Assembly: GCA_002478145.1 (NCBI GenBank)
Contig: DLMI01000011.1
Span: 72,916 to 136,915 of the forward strand
Origin: Acidobacteria bacterium UBA7540
Lineage (GTDB): Bacteria > Acidobacteriota > Terriglobia > UBA7540
Direction: 5' to 3'
DNA: 64,000 bases
This document shows, one piece after another, positions 53,667 to 62,018 of this stretch. The translations under genes and the position numbers were made by a program. Positions within the stretch are counted from its first letter, which is position 1, and every line of letters begins with the position of its first letter. The notes beneath the pieces are model-generated. The model was not told the origin of the DNA. It ran no database searches and was given only the letters and a program-made list of their open reading frames with translations.

Positions 53667-54407
53667 TTATGGTCCGTGCTTGGCGAGCAGCCAACCGCGC
53701 GACTCATCTAACCCGAGGATACTGAACTGTTGGTCCTTTTTGATGTGCTCGCAGCTTCGGAAGTGCTTGATGTGATTGATGTCGTCAAGCAGGAGTAAGT
53801 ACGAATGATTCTGCATCACTCGCTCCAGGATCGAGAACTCCAAGAAGCCGATGCCTCCCGCCGAATCCATTATGATCAAAGGGTCCTTTGTCTGAAATCT
53901 GACAAGGTACTTTTCCAGCAAGTCTCCCCCGGCGTATGAAAAAACTCTGTCGAAGAGCCATCTCATTGCCTGCCTTCGGCCTTTGTGCGCGCCTCCGAGC
54001 GCGCCGAGGATCTCGTTTCGGTAGAACCGCACTGGATCTCTAGTGTCGTCGATAAAGATGTCAGGGTATCGGTCAGGGTTGCGAAGAACATGGTCGTTCT
54101 CAAGAAACTCCAGAGCTGTCTTTGCGGCAACAGTTCTCCCCCAGAGCGGCGTGACGAAAGGAAATCGCCGCAGATTGCGCTTGGCCTCACGCCAGCTAAC
54201 CCAGTTGACCTCGATGGTCACAAAAACCTCAGGCGGGCTGCTGGCCGGGAATGATTCTGCGGCAAATGTGGTCGATCCCAGCCCGAGATAGGTTCCGGTT
54301 TCTAAAACGTGGCTAATCCTCTGCCTGGATAAAGTCTCCCTGAGCAACAAACGAAGTTCTTCGCTTCCCTGCATACCCGTCGCAAGGTATCCACTTCGGG
54401 GCTTCAT
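53667..54407 (-). CDS. SAM-dependent methyltransferase-like protein
   Basis: A 246-residue protein: SHVLETGTYLGLGSTTFAAE is a motif-I-like glycine loop, VFVTIEVNWVSWREAKRNL an acidic beta-2 end, and YPDIFIDDTRDPVRFYRN a possible catalytic acid region. LIIMDSAGGIGFLEFSIL and YLLLLDDINHIKHFRSCEH complete a Rossmann-like fold. It resembles the CmcI/class I methyltransferase group. It lies 14 bases downstream of wzt and may make the terminal modification recognised by Wzt, as methyltransferases do in some O-antigens (inference). Confidence 0.7.
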   Translation of the reverse strand: MKPRSGYLATGMQGSEELRLLLRETLSRQRISHVLETGTYLGLGSTTFAAESFPASSPPEVFVTIEVNWVSWREAKRNLRRFPFVTPLWGRTVAAKTALEFLENDHVLRNPDRYPDIFIDDTRDPVRFYRNEILGALGGAHKGRRQAMRWLFDRVFSYAGGDLLEKYLVRFQTKDPLIIMDSAGGIGFLEFSILERVMQNHSYLLLLDDINHIKHFRSCEHIKKDQQFSILGLDESRGWLLAKHGP

Positions 54408-54421
54408 GTCTTCGAACCTCG

Positions 54422-55723
54422 CTATCCTGATCGGGAGTTCGGCCGCGCCGAGACGGTGTCGAGCTGCTGCAATTGGAATCGGCCCTTTGGAACTACTGCC
54501 GCAAGGATGGAGTGGATGTTGAGTGCGGCGGACTCGTCAGTTGTCGTCACCTCCAGGTTGACGATCTCCGCCAGCAGGTCCTCCATTCCACGCTCCGATC
54601 TTAGGCCGAAGCTGACGTTGTACTGACCGGGCGTCAGCGCAACGTGCAGGAGTTCAACGTCAAACGCGTACCGCCCGGGCGGTAGAGTGAGGTACCCGAT
54701 GTCGTGAAAGCTCAGGCTGGACGTAATCTCAAATCCCAACGCCGTAAAGATACTAACCCCCATTTCGAATCTGGCAAGCTGCCTCGTCACCTCAAAGCCG
54801 ACAGTAAACCGAAGTGCTGCGCCAAACGGGAGGCTCCAGCGGCCATCCTTGTCGGGATTATTGAGCCTGGCCCACACCAGGCGTGCGCCACCCTTAAGCC
54901 ACGAAGAGCGCGGTTCCTCGTGGAGCGAGATAACTTCTTCCTGTTCCGAGCGCAGTTGTAGGTATTTCGCAACCACTTCGGAGATGTTGCCGACGCGCTC
55001 GATCCCCCCCATGTTCAGCAGAAGTCCTCGTGAACAAAGTCCAACCACCGCTCCCATATTGTGGCTTACGAAGAGCACCGTGCGTCCCTCTCGGCTGACC
55101 TCACGCATCTTCCCGAGGCACTTTTTTTGGAACTGCACGTCGCCCACCGCCAGCACCTCGTCCACAAGCAGGATCTCCGGCTCAAGATGTGCTGCCACTG
55201 CAAACGCGAGCCTCATTTGCATGCCGCTGCTGTAGTGCTTGAGGGGCGTGTCGATGAACCTCTCGACCTCGGCGAAGGCCACGATTTCGTCGAACTTGCG
55301 CTCGATGTCCCTCTTGCGCATGCCGAGGATGGCGCCGCTCAGGGAGACGTTCTCCCGGCCCGTCAACTCGGGGTGAAAACCCGTTCCCACTTCCAGCAAA
55401 CTTCCGACACGTCCCTTCAATCGAGCATGTCCTTCGGTGGGCCTGGTAACTTGGGCCAGAATCTTGAGCAGGGTGGTTTTGCCCGCGCCGTTGCGGCCGA
55501 TGATGCCCACCACCTCGCCCTGATGGACCTCGAAGGAGACATCCTTGAGCGCCCAAATGTGCGTAGCATCGGCGTTGGGCGAAGCAGGCTTTCGCCGTCT
55601 GAAGAGGCGAGCCGGAGCGGACACGGCGCGGGCAAGTATGTCGCGCAAGGCAAGGTAACGCTCTCGCTCGCCGATGCGATAGCGCTTGCCCAGACCTTCA
55701 GCGCGAATGACGATGTCGGACAT
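54422..55723 (-). CDS. wzt: Polysaccharide ABC exporter ATP-binding protein with C-terminal glycan-binding domain
   Basis: A 433-residue protein. ATPase: GIIGRNGAGKTTLLKIL (Walker A 76-84), HYSSGMQMRLAFAVAAHL (signature) and ILLVDEVLAVGD (Walker B). About residues 265-433 form the extra Wzt C-terminal beta-sandwich (SWLKGGARLVWARLNNPDKD and following), which in known systems binds the modified end of the chain. It pairs with Wzm, whose gene is upstream but separated by an unrelated gene. Its upstream border is an array of 7-base repeats. Confidence 0.93.
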   Translation of the reverse strand: MSDIVIRAEGLGKRYRIGERERYLALRDILARAVSAPARLFRRRKPASPNADATHIWALKDVSFEVHQGEVVGIIGRNGAGKTTLLKILAQVTRPTEGHARLKGRVGSLLEVGTGFHPELTGRENVSLSGAILGMRKRDIERKFDEIVAFAEVERFIDTPLKHYSSGMQMRLAFAVAAHLEPEILLVDEVLAVGDVQFQKKCLGKMREVSREGRTVLFVSHNMGAVVGLCSRGLLLNMGGIERVGNISEVVAKYLQLRSEQEEVISLHEEPRSSWLKGGARLVWARLNNPDKDGRWSLPFGAALRFTVGFEVTRQLARFEMGVSIFTALGFEITSSLSFHDIGYLTLPPGRYAFDVELLHVALTPGQYNVSFGLRSERGMEDLLAEIVNLEVTTTDESAALNIHSILAAVVPKGRFQLQQLDTVSARPNSRSG

Positions 55724-55921
55724 GTTAGTGGTCAGTTGTCAGTTGTCAGTGGTCAGCGGAATAGTGAATGGTGAATGGTGAATTATGAATTGTGAATGGT
55801 GGATTCCCGGTCCCAGCTTCTTCCTTCTTGCTTCTTGCTCCTTGCTCCTTGCTCCTTGCTTCCTGCTTCTCAACCCGGCCCCCGCGCCTTCATCATTCAT
55901 AATTCATAATTCAGAATTCAT
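55724..55921. repeat. Three in-phase heptanucleotide arrays
   Basis: 55724-55800 holds eleven consecutive heptamers: GTTAGTG, GTCAGTT twice, GTCAGTG, GTCAGCG, then GAATAGT, GAATGGT, GAATGGT, GAATTAT, GAATTGT, GAATGGT. The unit changes but the 7-base phase does not. 55816-55871 has eight of GCTCCTT type. 55894-55921 has four of AATTCAT type, and the stop codon of the next gene (55911-55913) lies inside it. Confidence 0.92.
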
Positions 55922-56708
55922 CAGCGGCCATCTTCGCATCGACATTCTTCTGAACTTGATCCCGCACTGCCGTTTGCTCTTCGGGGGACATGGCGTCCCA
56001 GATTTCGACAAAGCGGTTCACTTCCTCCTCTTTTTCCAGCTCGTCCATCACCGGATCGCGGCGCCGGCTGAAGCCTTTCCAGCGCAGCTTGCCCTCGGAG
56101 CGTTTTCGGATGAGCTTGCGCAGCCAGAACTCCACTTGCGACTCGAGCTTGCCCAGTTCGCGAAAGAAGGCATCGAATTCCATGAGCCCCAGTGTCAGGG
56201 CATTGGCGCGGGCCACCGTGTCATCAAGGCTCATTTTGGCCGGCGCCGGCGCTTCTGCGAATGTCCTGTGCAACCTCTCCGTCTCCCAGCGCGCCTGGGC
56301 GTGGAAAAACCGCAGCCGCCGCCAGACGGTTTCCGCCAGCCCGCGCACGATCGCCTTCTCTTCTTCATCTCCGGGAATGAAGATGCGATCGAACAGGGCC
56401 AAGTGGCGCTCGAACTCTGCGGGATCTTCGCCCAGCCACGCAACACTGTCTCGAACCGTACGGCGGGCGAAGAGGCCATGCTTCAAGGCATTCAGCCGCG
56501 CGGCAGCATTGCCCTCCGGACTGCGCCGGGCAGCGATGGCTTTGGCGAGATTGGCACGGCTGGCCCGGAGACGCTTTTCGGTGGGCCGGTAGGCTCCCCT
56601 CGACGCCGCGTGGGCTTTCTCCAGGTTCGCGCGTCGCGCCGCCAGCTCGCGAGCGGTCAAGGGCGCACCAGGCTTGCGGCCTCTTCGCGGTAAAACAGGA
56701 TTCAGCAT
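55911..56708 (-). CDS. Conserved hypothetical protein (N-A-L-K-H-G type) inserted between wzt and wzm
   Basis: A 265-residue soluble, highly charged, mostly helical protein: RRGRKPGAPLTARELAARRA, AARLNALKHGLFARRTVRDS and LAETVWRRLRFFHAQARWET. Proteins with this N-A-L-K-H-G motif are common, and of unknown function, in Acidobacteria-like genomes. Both its ends lie in heptamer arrays: ATG comes from the variant unit CAGCATT and the C-terminal DEF-stop from AATTCAG. There is no ribosome site, so translation is doubtful, and it breaks the wzt-wzm operon. Confidence 0.6.
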   Translation of the reverse strand: MLNPVLPRRGRKPGAPLTARELAARRANLEKAHAASRGAYRPTEKRLRASRANLAKAIAARRSPEGNAAARLNALKHGLFARRTVRDSVAWLGEDPAEFERHLALFDRIFIPGDEEEKAIVRGLAETVWRRLRFFHAQARWETERLHRTFAEAPAPAKMSLDDTVARANALTLGLMEFDAFFRELGKLESQVEFWLRKLIRKRSEGKLRWKGFSRRRDPVMDELEKEEEVNRFVEIWDAMSPEEQTAVRDQVQKNVDAKMAADEF

Positions 56709-57011
56709 TCAGGATTCAGGATTCAGGAAGAGCGTTTACTGACTCAGGAATCCTCGCTCCTCCATTGCGCTAAAACAGGATTCGGGATTCGGGATTCAGG
56801 ATTTAGGAAGGGCGCTTTGCGGCTTGGCGAAAACGGCTTCCGTATTGTGAATTATAAATTCTGAATTGTGAATTATGCAATGTTCAACAGGAGACTGTTA
56901 ACTGTGAACTGTCGACTGTTTTTCAGGATTCAGGATTCAGGATTCAGGAGTCAGGAGTCAGAAGCAAGGGGCCGGAGACTGTTAACTGTGAACTGTCGAC
57001 TGTCGACTGCT
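56696..57011. repeat. Long heptanucleotide arrays between the inserted gene and wzm
   Basis: 56696-56730: five CAGGATT-type units. 56776-56810: five CAGGATT/CGGGATT units. 56844-56878: five of ATTGTGA type. 56893-57011: seventeen consecutive 7-base steps, running GACTGTT, AACTGTG, AACTGTC, GACTGTT, TTTCAGG, ATTCAGG three times, AGTCAGG, AGTCAGA and two diverged steps, then the GACTGTT series again 84 bases (12 x 7) from its first copy. Confidence 0.92.
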
Positions 57012-57013
57012 TT

Positions 57014-57868
57014 TCAAACAACGTCCGCGATGGTGCCTTCCATCCTTCGGAAGAAGAACAGGCCGCCAATCAGCACAACGATCACGGCGCCCGCCGACGC
57101 TGCGAGCAACAGGCTTGGCGGTTGGCCCTTTCCGGTCAGTGCCCAGCGAAACCCTTCGATGACCCCGGCCATGGGGTTCAGTCCATAAAGCCAGCGCCAG
57201 CGCTCCGGCACCAAGGTGCTGGGATAGGCCACAGGTGAGGCGAACATCCAAAACTGGATCAGGAAGGGCACCACGTAATGCACGTCTCGGTAGATGGCGT
57301 TCAGCGCTGAGAGCCACAAGCCCGCGCCGAGCGCCGTTGCCACGGCCAGAAGCAGGAAAGCCGGAAACAGCAGGATGGCTTTGCCGGGATGGACACGGTA
57401 AAAGACCATCATGGCCAAAAACACCACAAACCCGATGGCAAAATCCACCAGACCCGAAACCACTGCCGAAAGGGGCAAAACCAGCCGGGGGAAGTACACC
57501 TTGGTGATGACGTGCTGATGCCCGACCACCACATTCGTGGCGTTTTGGAGCGCCCCGGCGAAATACATCCAGGGGAGCAGAGCGCTGAAGTAGAAGATCG
57601 GATAAGGCAGCCCGCCCGACGGAATCTTGGCCAGGCGGCCGAAAAACAGGCTGAAAACCATCATCGTCGCCAGCGGCTGAATAACTGCCCAGGCGGCCCC
57701 AATCGCGGTCTGCTTGTAACGAACTTTAATGTCGCGCCAGACGAAGAAATAGACCAGCTCACGGAACTGCCAGAGCTCGCGAAAATTCAGGTCGAGCCAT
57801 CCGCTGGGCGGAGTAATGTCAATGACAGGGACGTCTGTCAGCGGTATCGGGACCTCCGTTGTGCTCAT
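57014..57868 (-). CDS. wzm: Polysaccharide ABC exporter permease
   Basis: A 284-residue ABC-2 type permease with six hydrophobic helices: LWQFRELVYFFVWRDIKVRY (cytoplasmic N-terminus, typical of TagG/Wzm), AWAVIQPLATMMVFSLFFGR, LPYPIFYFSALLPWMYFAGA and VVPFLIQFWMFASPVAYPST. The last helix ends RMEGTIADVV. With Wzt it would move finished lipid-linked chain across the inner membrane. It is bounded on both sides by heptamer arrays that do not disturb its reading frame. Confidence 0.92.
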   Translation of the reverse strand: MSTTEVPIPLTDVPVIDITPPSGWLDLNFRELWQFRELVYFFVWRDIKVRYKQTAIGAAWAVIQPLATMMVFSLFFGRLAKIPSGGLPYPIFYFSALLPWMYFAGALQNATNVVVGHQHVITKVYFPRLVLPLSAVVSGLVDFAIGFVVFLAMMVFYRVHPGKAILLFPAFLLLAVATALGAGLWLSALNAIYRDVHYVVPFLIQFWMFASPVAYPSTLVPERWRWLYGLNPMAGVIEGFRWALTGKGQPPSLLLAASAGAVIVVLIGGLFFFRRMEGTIADVV

Positions 57869-57875
57869 GGAAGAA

Positions 57876-58181
57876 CAGGATTCAGGATTCAGGATTCGGG
57901 ATTCAGGAAGAGCGTTTGCGGCTTGGTAGAACAGGATTCAGGATTCGGGATTCAGGAAAAGCGTCCAGTTTCTAATTTCTGCTTTCTGCCTTCTCCGTGC
58001 CTCTGTGCCCTCCGTGGTGAAAAGCTTTTACCACGAAGGTCACTGAGAACACGGAGCGCCGGCACAGAGACAGTGAGAAAGAAACTACAAAACAAGCCTT
58101 CCACTTTCCAGTTTCCAATTTCCAGTTTCGAATTTCCAGTTTCCAGTTTCTAATTTCTACTTTCTGCTTTCTGCCTTCCCC
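57876..58181. repeat. Heptanucleotide arrays and a foldback element between wzm and wzc2
   Basis: 57876-57910 and 57932-57959: CAGGATT-type units, the second block in phase with the first (56 bases, 8 x 7). 57969-58017: TTTCTAA, TTTCTGC and related steps. 57993-58056: a foldback (CTCCGTG/CACGGAG) around the palindrome at 58014-58034. 58098-58181: twelve TTTCCAG-type units whose last reaches the wzc2 stop codon. Confidence 0.9.
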
Positions 58182-60406
58182 TAGTGTTCTTTGCTGCCAT
58201 AATAATGACGGTCGTAACCGTAATAGTAGGAGCCATAGCCGCTGTAGTAGCCCTCGTCCCGCGCATCCCACTTATTCAGGACCGTGCCCAGGATTCTTCC
58301 CCCGGCGCTTTCCAGAATCTTGTGGGCGCGCACCAGGGCGCGGCGGGCCGTGACTCCGCTTTCCACCACCAGCACCACTCCGTCGACAAGCCTGGAGAGA
58401 ATGGTCGCATCGGTCACCATCAGCAAAGGGGCGGAGTCCACCACCAGGTGCTCGAAGCGCCTGCGCAACTCCTGCATGAGATTTTCCATGGTGGGAGAGG
58501 AGAACAAGTCCGCAGGGTTGGGCGCCTCAGGGCCGGCCGGAACCACCCAGAGGTTAGGCACTGCTTCAACTTGGCGCAGGACCTCATCCAGGCTGTGCGC
58601 GCCGGAAAGAAGGCTGCTGAGCCCCGCGCCATTTTGAGAGAGAGCCAGCGCCCTCGAGACCCCCGGCCGGCGCAGGTCGGCGTCAACGATCACCACGGGC
58701 ACGCCGCGCTGGGCCAGCCCCAAGGCCAGGTTGAGCGAGGTGGAAGTCTTGCCCTCGCGCGGCTGAGCGCTGGTCACCAGCAAAGCCTGGGGAGGGCGCG
58801 GAGCACTCGAGAGCAGAATCGAAGTACGCAGGGTGCGGTAAGACTCTGCCAGGGATGAAGTGGGGTGTTTCAAAACGATCGATTCCACCGCCCCATTCAT
58901 CGGCTGACTCCTGTCCCCGCCCATCCTCCGCCAGGACGAGCGCGCCAGGGGGATCACGGCCAGGGCTGGGGCGGCGACGAGCCGTTCCAGTTCTTCGGCG
59001 CTCTTGACGGAAGTATCCAGACTCTCCTGGATGAAGGCGAGCGTAACCCCAAGGATAAGTCCCATCAGCAATCCGACGGCAATGTTATACGGAATTCTTG
59101 GCCGCACCGGCGCCGTGGGGACTAACGCCGAATCGACCAGATGGATGTTGGTCGCTCTCAAACCCGCTGACACGGTGGCGTCTTTCAGGCGCTGGAGCAG
59201 GTTCGCATAGAGCTGCTGGTTGGTCTCAAATTCTCGTTTCAACATGTTGTGCTCGATCAAAAGTTGACTGAGCTTTCCCACCTCCACCTTTTCTTGGGCC
59301 ACCGCGGCGGACAAAAGCCTTTCCCGGCCCAGGGCCGCCATGTAGTCGTTGTGAATTCGCACTACAACACGCTTGCGCTCGCGCTCCATGATGGACTGGA
59401 CTTCGTCCAATTGGTCCTTGAGTCTTTTGACTTTGGGGAAGTTGGGTCCATACTGCCCCAAGGCGTCCACGTACTCTTCTCTTAATTCGGCGTACTTCCC
59501 TTCCAAGGTTTGCAGCAAATCGTTCTGGGTAGTGAAGCCGGCCTGGGATGGGTTGGAGTTCACCAAGTCGTAGAGCGATTCCTTTTGCATGCGGTCGCTT
59601 TGCGCGCTGGTCAAGTCCGTGCTCAAAGCCGCCAGCCTCTGCTCGACCACAGTTTGTTTGTCGCCGACATTGACGATCACATTCTGGCGCTCGTAATCGA
59701 CCATGGCCTGCTGCGACTTCTCCACCTTGGCTTTCAACTCGTCGAGCTGCCCCTCCATCCATCCCGAAGCTTGCCGGGTCGCGTCATATTTCTGATGAAA
59801 ATTGTATTCGCTATAGTTGTTGACCAGGGTGTTGGCCGCCCGCGCCGCGAGCTGAGGGTCGGTGCTGTCAAAAGTGACTTCTATCATGCGGCTGTCTCTC
59901 ATCAGTTGAACGCGTAGATGCCCTCGAAATGCCTGGATGAGCCCGTTCTGGGCCGCAGTCTGAGAATCCGCCTGGGGGCGCTCGCCGCCTCCGCCAAATT
60001 CCGCCTTTTCCCCCATGCCGAGCTGCTGAACGGTTCGCCAGGCCAAGTTTTCACTTTTCAGCACGTTGACCTGCGTTTGCAGGAAAGTCTCATCATTCCA
60101 GCCAGACATGTCCCGGAAGAGATCGTTGAAGGACTGGATTTCTGGCGTTTCGGCCTCAACCTCGACGCGAGCTGTAGCCTCATAAACCGGCTGCGTCTTG
60201 AAGGAAACAATCGCCGCCACCGTTGCCACCACCACGGCCGCCGCCAGGATCGTCCACATGCGCTTCAAAAAAATCAGCCAGTAGGTCCGTATATAGGAAT
60301 AGCTGTCGGGGGCATCTGCCCCTAATTCGATAAGGGAATCCGACCGAGGCTTGACCCGTTCCGGGGAGCCGCGTTCAATAGGAGCTAATTCTTCGTTTTC
60401 AGCCAT
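58181..60406 (-). CDS. wzc: Wzz/BY-kinase chain-length regulator and tyrosine autokinase (copy 2)
   Basis: A 741-residue paralogue of the protein at 18785-21079, with the same start (MAENEEL). The Wzz domain includes WLIFLKRMWTILAAAVVVAT and a second helix ending the periplasmic coiled coil. Kinase motifs: Walker A SAQPREGKTSTSLN, Walker A' VVIVDADLRRPG, Walker B LVVDSAPLLMV. The tail has a tyrosine cluster (YYSGYGSYYYGYDRHYYG). Its stop is in a heptamer array. Having Wzc in an ABC-exporter locus is unusual (see findings). Confidence 0.93.
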   Translation of the reverse strand: MAENEELAPIERGSPERVKPRSDSLIELGADAPDSYSYIRTYWLIFLKRMWTILAAAVVVATVAAIVSFKTQPVYEATARVEVEAETPEIQSFNDLFRDMSGWNDETFLQTQVNVLKSENLAWRTVQQLGMGEKAEFGGGGERPQADSQTAAQNGLIQAFRGHLRVQLMRDSRMIEVTFDSTDPQLAARAANTLVNNYSEYNFHQKYDATRQASGWMEGQLDELKAKVEKSQQAMVDYERQNVIVNVGDKQTVVEQRLAALSTDLTSAQSDRMQKESLYDLVNSNPSQAGFTTQNDLLQTLEGKYAELREEYVDALGQYGPNFPKVKRLKDQLDEVQSIMERERKRVVVRIHNDYMAALGRERLLSAAVAQEKVEVGKLSQLLIEHNMLKREFETNQQLYANLLQRLKDATVSAGLRATNIHLVDSALVPTAPVRPRIPYNIAVGLLMGLILGVTLAFIQESLDTSVKSAEELERLVAAPALAVIPLARSSWRRMGGDRSQPMNGAVESIVLKHPTSSLAESYRTLRTSILLSSAPRPPQALLVTSAQPREGKTSTSLNLALGLAQRGVPVVIVDADLRRPGVSRALALSQNGAGLSSLLSGAHSLDEVLRQVEAVPNLWVVPAGPEAPNPADLFSSPTMENLMQELRRRFEHLVVDSAPLLMVTDATILSRLVDGVVLVVESGVTARRALVRAHKILESAGGRILGTVLNKWDARDEGYYSGYGSYYYGYDRHYYGSKEH

Positions 60407-60527
60407 GTTGTAGAACCACCTTTGCCAAATTCAATAAAACTACGGAGTGTCCGCGAAATTTCTCAACAATGTGCTCGCCGAAGCGCCAGTACCGCCGCGC
60501 GCTACGGGTAAATGCCGCCGGGCTCTG

Positions 60528-60554
60528 CACCGTCCGGTACAGGGCGGGACGGTG
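60528..60554. other. Hairpin in the wza2-wzc2 gap
   Basis: CACCGTCC at 60528-60535 pairs with GGACGGTG at 60547-60554 across an 11-base loop. There is no T tract on the transcribed (minus) strand, so a Rho-independent terminator is unlikely. It may be an RNA stability or attenuation hairpin between wza2 and wzc2. The remainder of 60407-60649 shows nothing else. Confidence 0.4.
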
Positions 60555-60649
60555 GCGCTACAGTCGGGGCGCTAAAGTGACCACCCTATTAACGGCTACC
60601 ACGCTAGCCTTCCCCAGATAACCCATGATGCGCTTGACCAAACAGGGGA

Positions 60650-61771
60650 TCACTCTATCGCATAAACCGCTGCATATGTAGCGGCTGACGCCGCAAGGTC
60701 GGCTGTCCTGTGAAGCGCCTTCAAGGCGGTGCTGTCGGGCACAAACAGAATATCGTTGTGTTGCATAGCCTTGTCCGGAGCGTGGCCCTTGAGCATGGCG
60801 ACTAGGTTAATGGGAATCTCTTCCCGGCCGCCAGGAGCCGAGGAGTTGGGACGAAGGAGCAGGGCTTTCTTCCCCTTCGCATAGGGGCCGAGATACCCCG
60901 CCAGGGCAATAGCTTTCAGGACCGTCATATCCTGGTGCGCCTCGCTTAATATGTAGCCACCCGCCCTGTTTACTGCCCCCAGGACGTAAACGACTCCGGC
61001 GCGTTGCACCGTCACCCGGTCGCCCGGGTACACCTCGACGTTCAAGCTCGGATCGCCAGTCTCCTGGAGACGCCGAAGATCGATGGTCACTGTGGGCGCA
61101 ACGGGCAGTGATTTCCCCCCTTCCACCGCCCCTCCACCCTCCGAGGCCAATACCCGGCGGTAGATCTCACCGCGCGTTATGGTTGCCGTGGACCCCGCAT
61201 CATCAGCTACTCCCCCGGCTTGGGTGAGAAGGTCCAGCAGCGTGATCCGGCCGAGGACGGGGTAGATTTGCGGGTTCTTGACGGCCCCCGCGATGGCCAC
61301 GACGTGAACGCGTGACTCGCGAATGGTGATGCTCATCTGAGGACGACTGAGCACCCCGGCTTCTATGCACCTCTGCGAGATGACTTCAGCCGCCTGCTGG
61401 GGCGTCAGACCCGCAACCCGAACCGGCTCCGCCAGAAGCGGGAAGAGCAGGGTTCCTGTGTCACTCACCCGGTATTCGCGCGTCATCTGTTCCACATCGA
61501 ATACCTGAATGAATAACAAATCGTTGGGATAGATGAGCGTCTCCTCTGCCTTCTGAGAGCCCAGGTCAACTCCGGCTTTGGTGTCGGCCTTATTGTCGGG
61601 GCTGTTCGCCTTTTCCGAAGCTGCGGGCGAAACGCCGGGCGCACAAAGCAGACCGGCTACGGCCATCAACAGCAACCCCACCATCCTGAAATGGAAACGG
61701 CCAGGCGCCCTGCCGCCGGCGCGCCCCAGCCACCTGACGCTCGACCACGAACCCTTCACTCCACCTGCCAT
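60650..61771 (-). CDS. wza: Polysaccharide export outer-membrane protein (copy 2)
   Basis: ATG 61771 is chosen because AAGGAG then lies 8 bases away, as in wza1; two earlier starts are too close to it. The 373 residues start MAGGVKGSWSSVRWLGRAGG, like copy 1, then a signal ending near VSPAASEKA. Poly_export: LIYPNDLLFIQVFDVEQMTR, then SLBB repeats (AIAGAVKNPQIYPVLG, VYVLGAVNRAGGYILS). No lipobox cysteine. It should form the outer-membrane exit pore of the right locus. Confidence 0.92.
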   Translation of the reverse strand: MAGGVKGSWSSVRWLGRAGGRAPGRFHFRMVGLLLMAVAGLLCAPGVSPAASEKANSPDNKADTKAGVDLGSQKAEETLIYPNDLLFIQVFDVEQMTREYRVSDTGTLLFPLLAEPVRVAGLTPQQAAEVISQRCIEAGVLSRPQMSITIRESRVHVVAIAGAVKNPQIYPVLGRITLLDLLTQAGGVADDAGSTATITRGEIYRRVLASEGGGAVEGGKSLPVAPTVTIDLRRLQETGDPSLNVEVYPGDRVTVQRAGVVYVLGAVNRAGGYILSEAHQDMTVLKAIALAGYLGPYAKGKKALLLRPNSSAPGGREEIPINLVAMLKGHAPDKAMQHNDILFVPDSTALKALHRTADLAASAATYAAVYAIE

Positions 61772-61779
61772 GCTCATCA

Positions 61780-61799
61780 CTCCTTAAGACAACTTCCAC
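61780..61799 (-). promoter_or_regulatory. wza2 copy of the shared 20-bp leader
   Basis: Identical to 22341-22360 before wza1; contains the AAGGAG ribosome binding site. The rest of the gap to the NusG-like gene (61800-62018) shows no further similarity to the wza1 upstream region that I can see. Confidence 0.8.
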
Positions 61800-62018
61800 T
61801 CCAGGGTTGCCTTCAATGTACCTGTGCTAACGACTATCGTTATAACGTTTACGTGCCCCCCTCCGCAAGCCCCCGCCTCGGCTTTCCAGCAGAACCACCT
61901 ATTACGGAAATAGCGCTGGCCTCTGCGTGGTTAGCGTACCAGACAAGGACTCCCATCCTCAACCTCATTTCAGTGCTTCCTGCGCGCCGCTGTGGCGGCA
62001 TTGATTCCCGCTTCCGTC

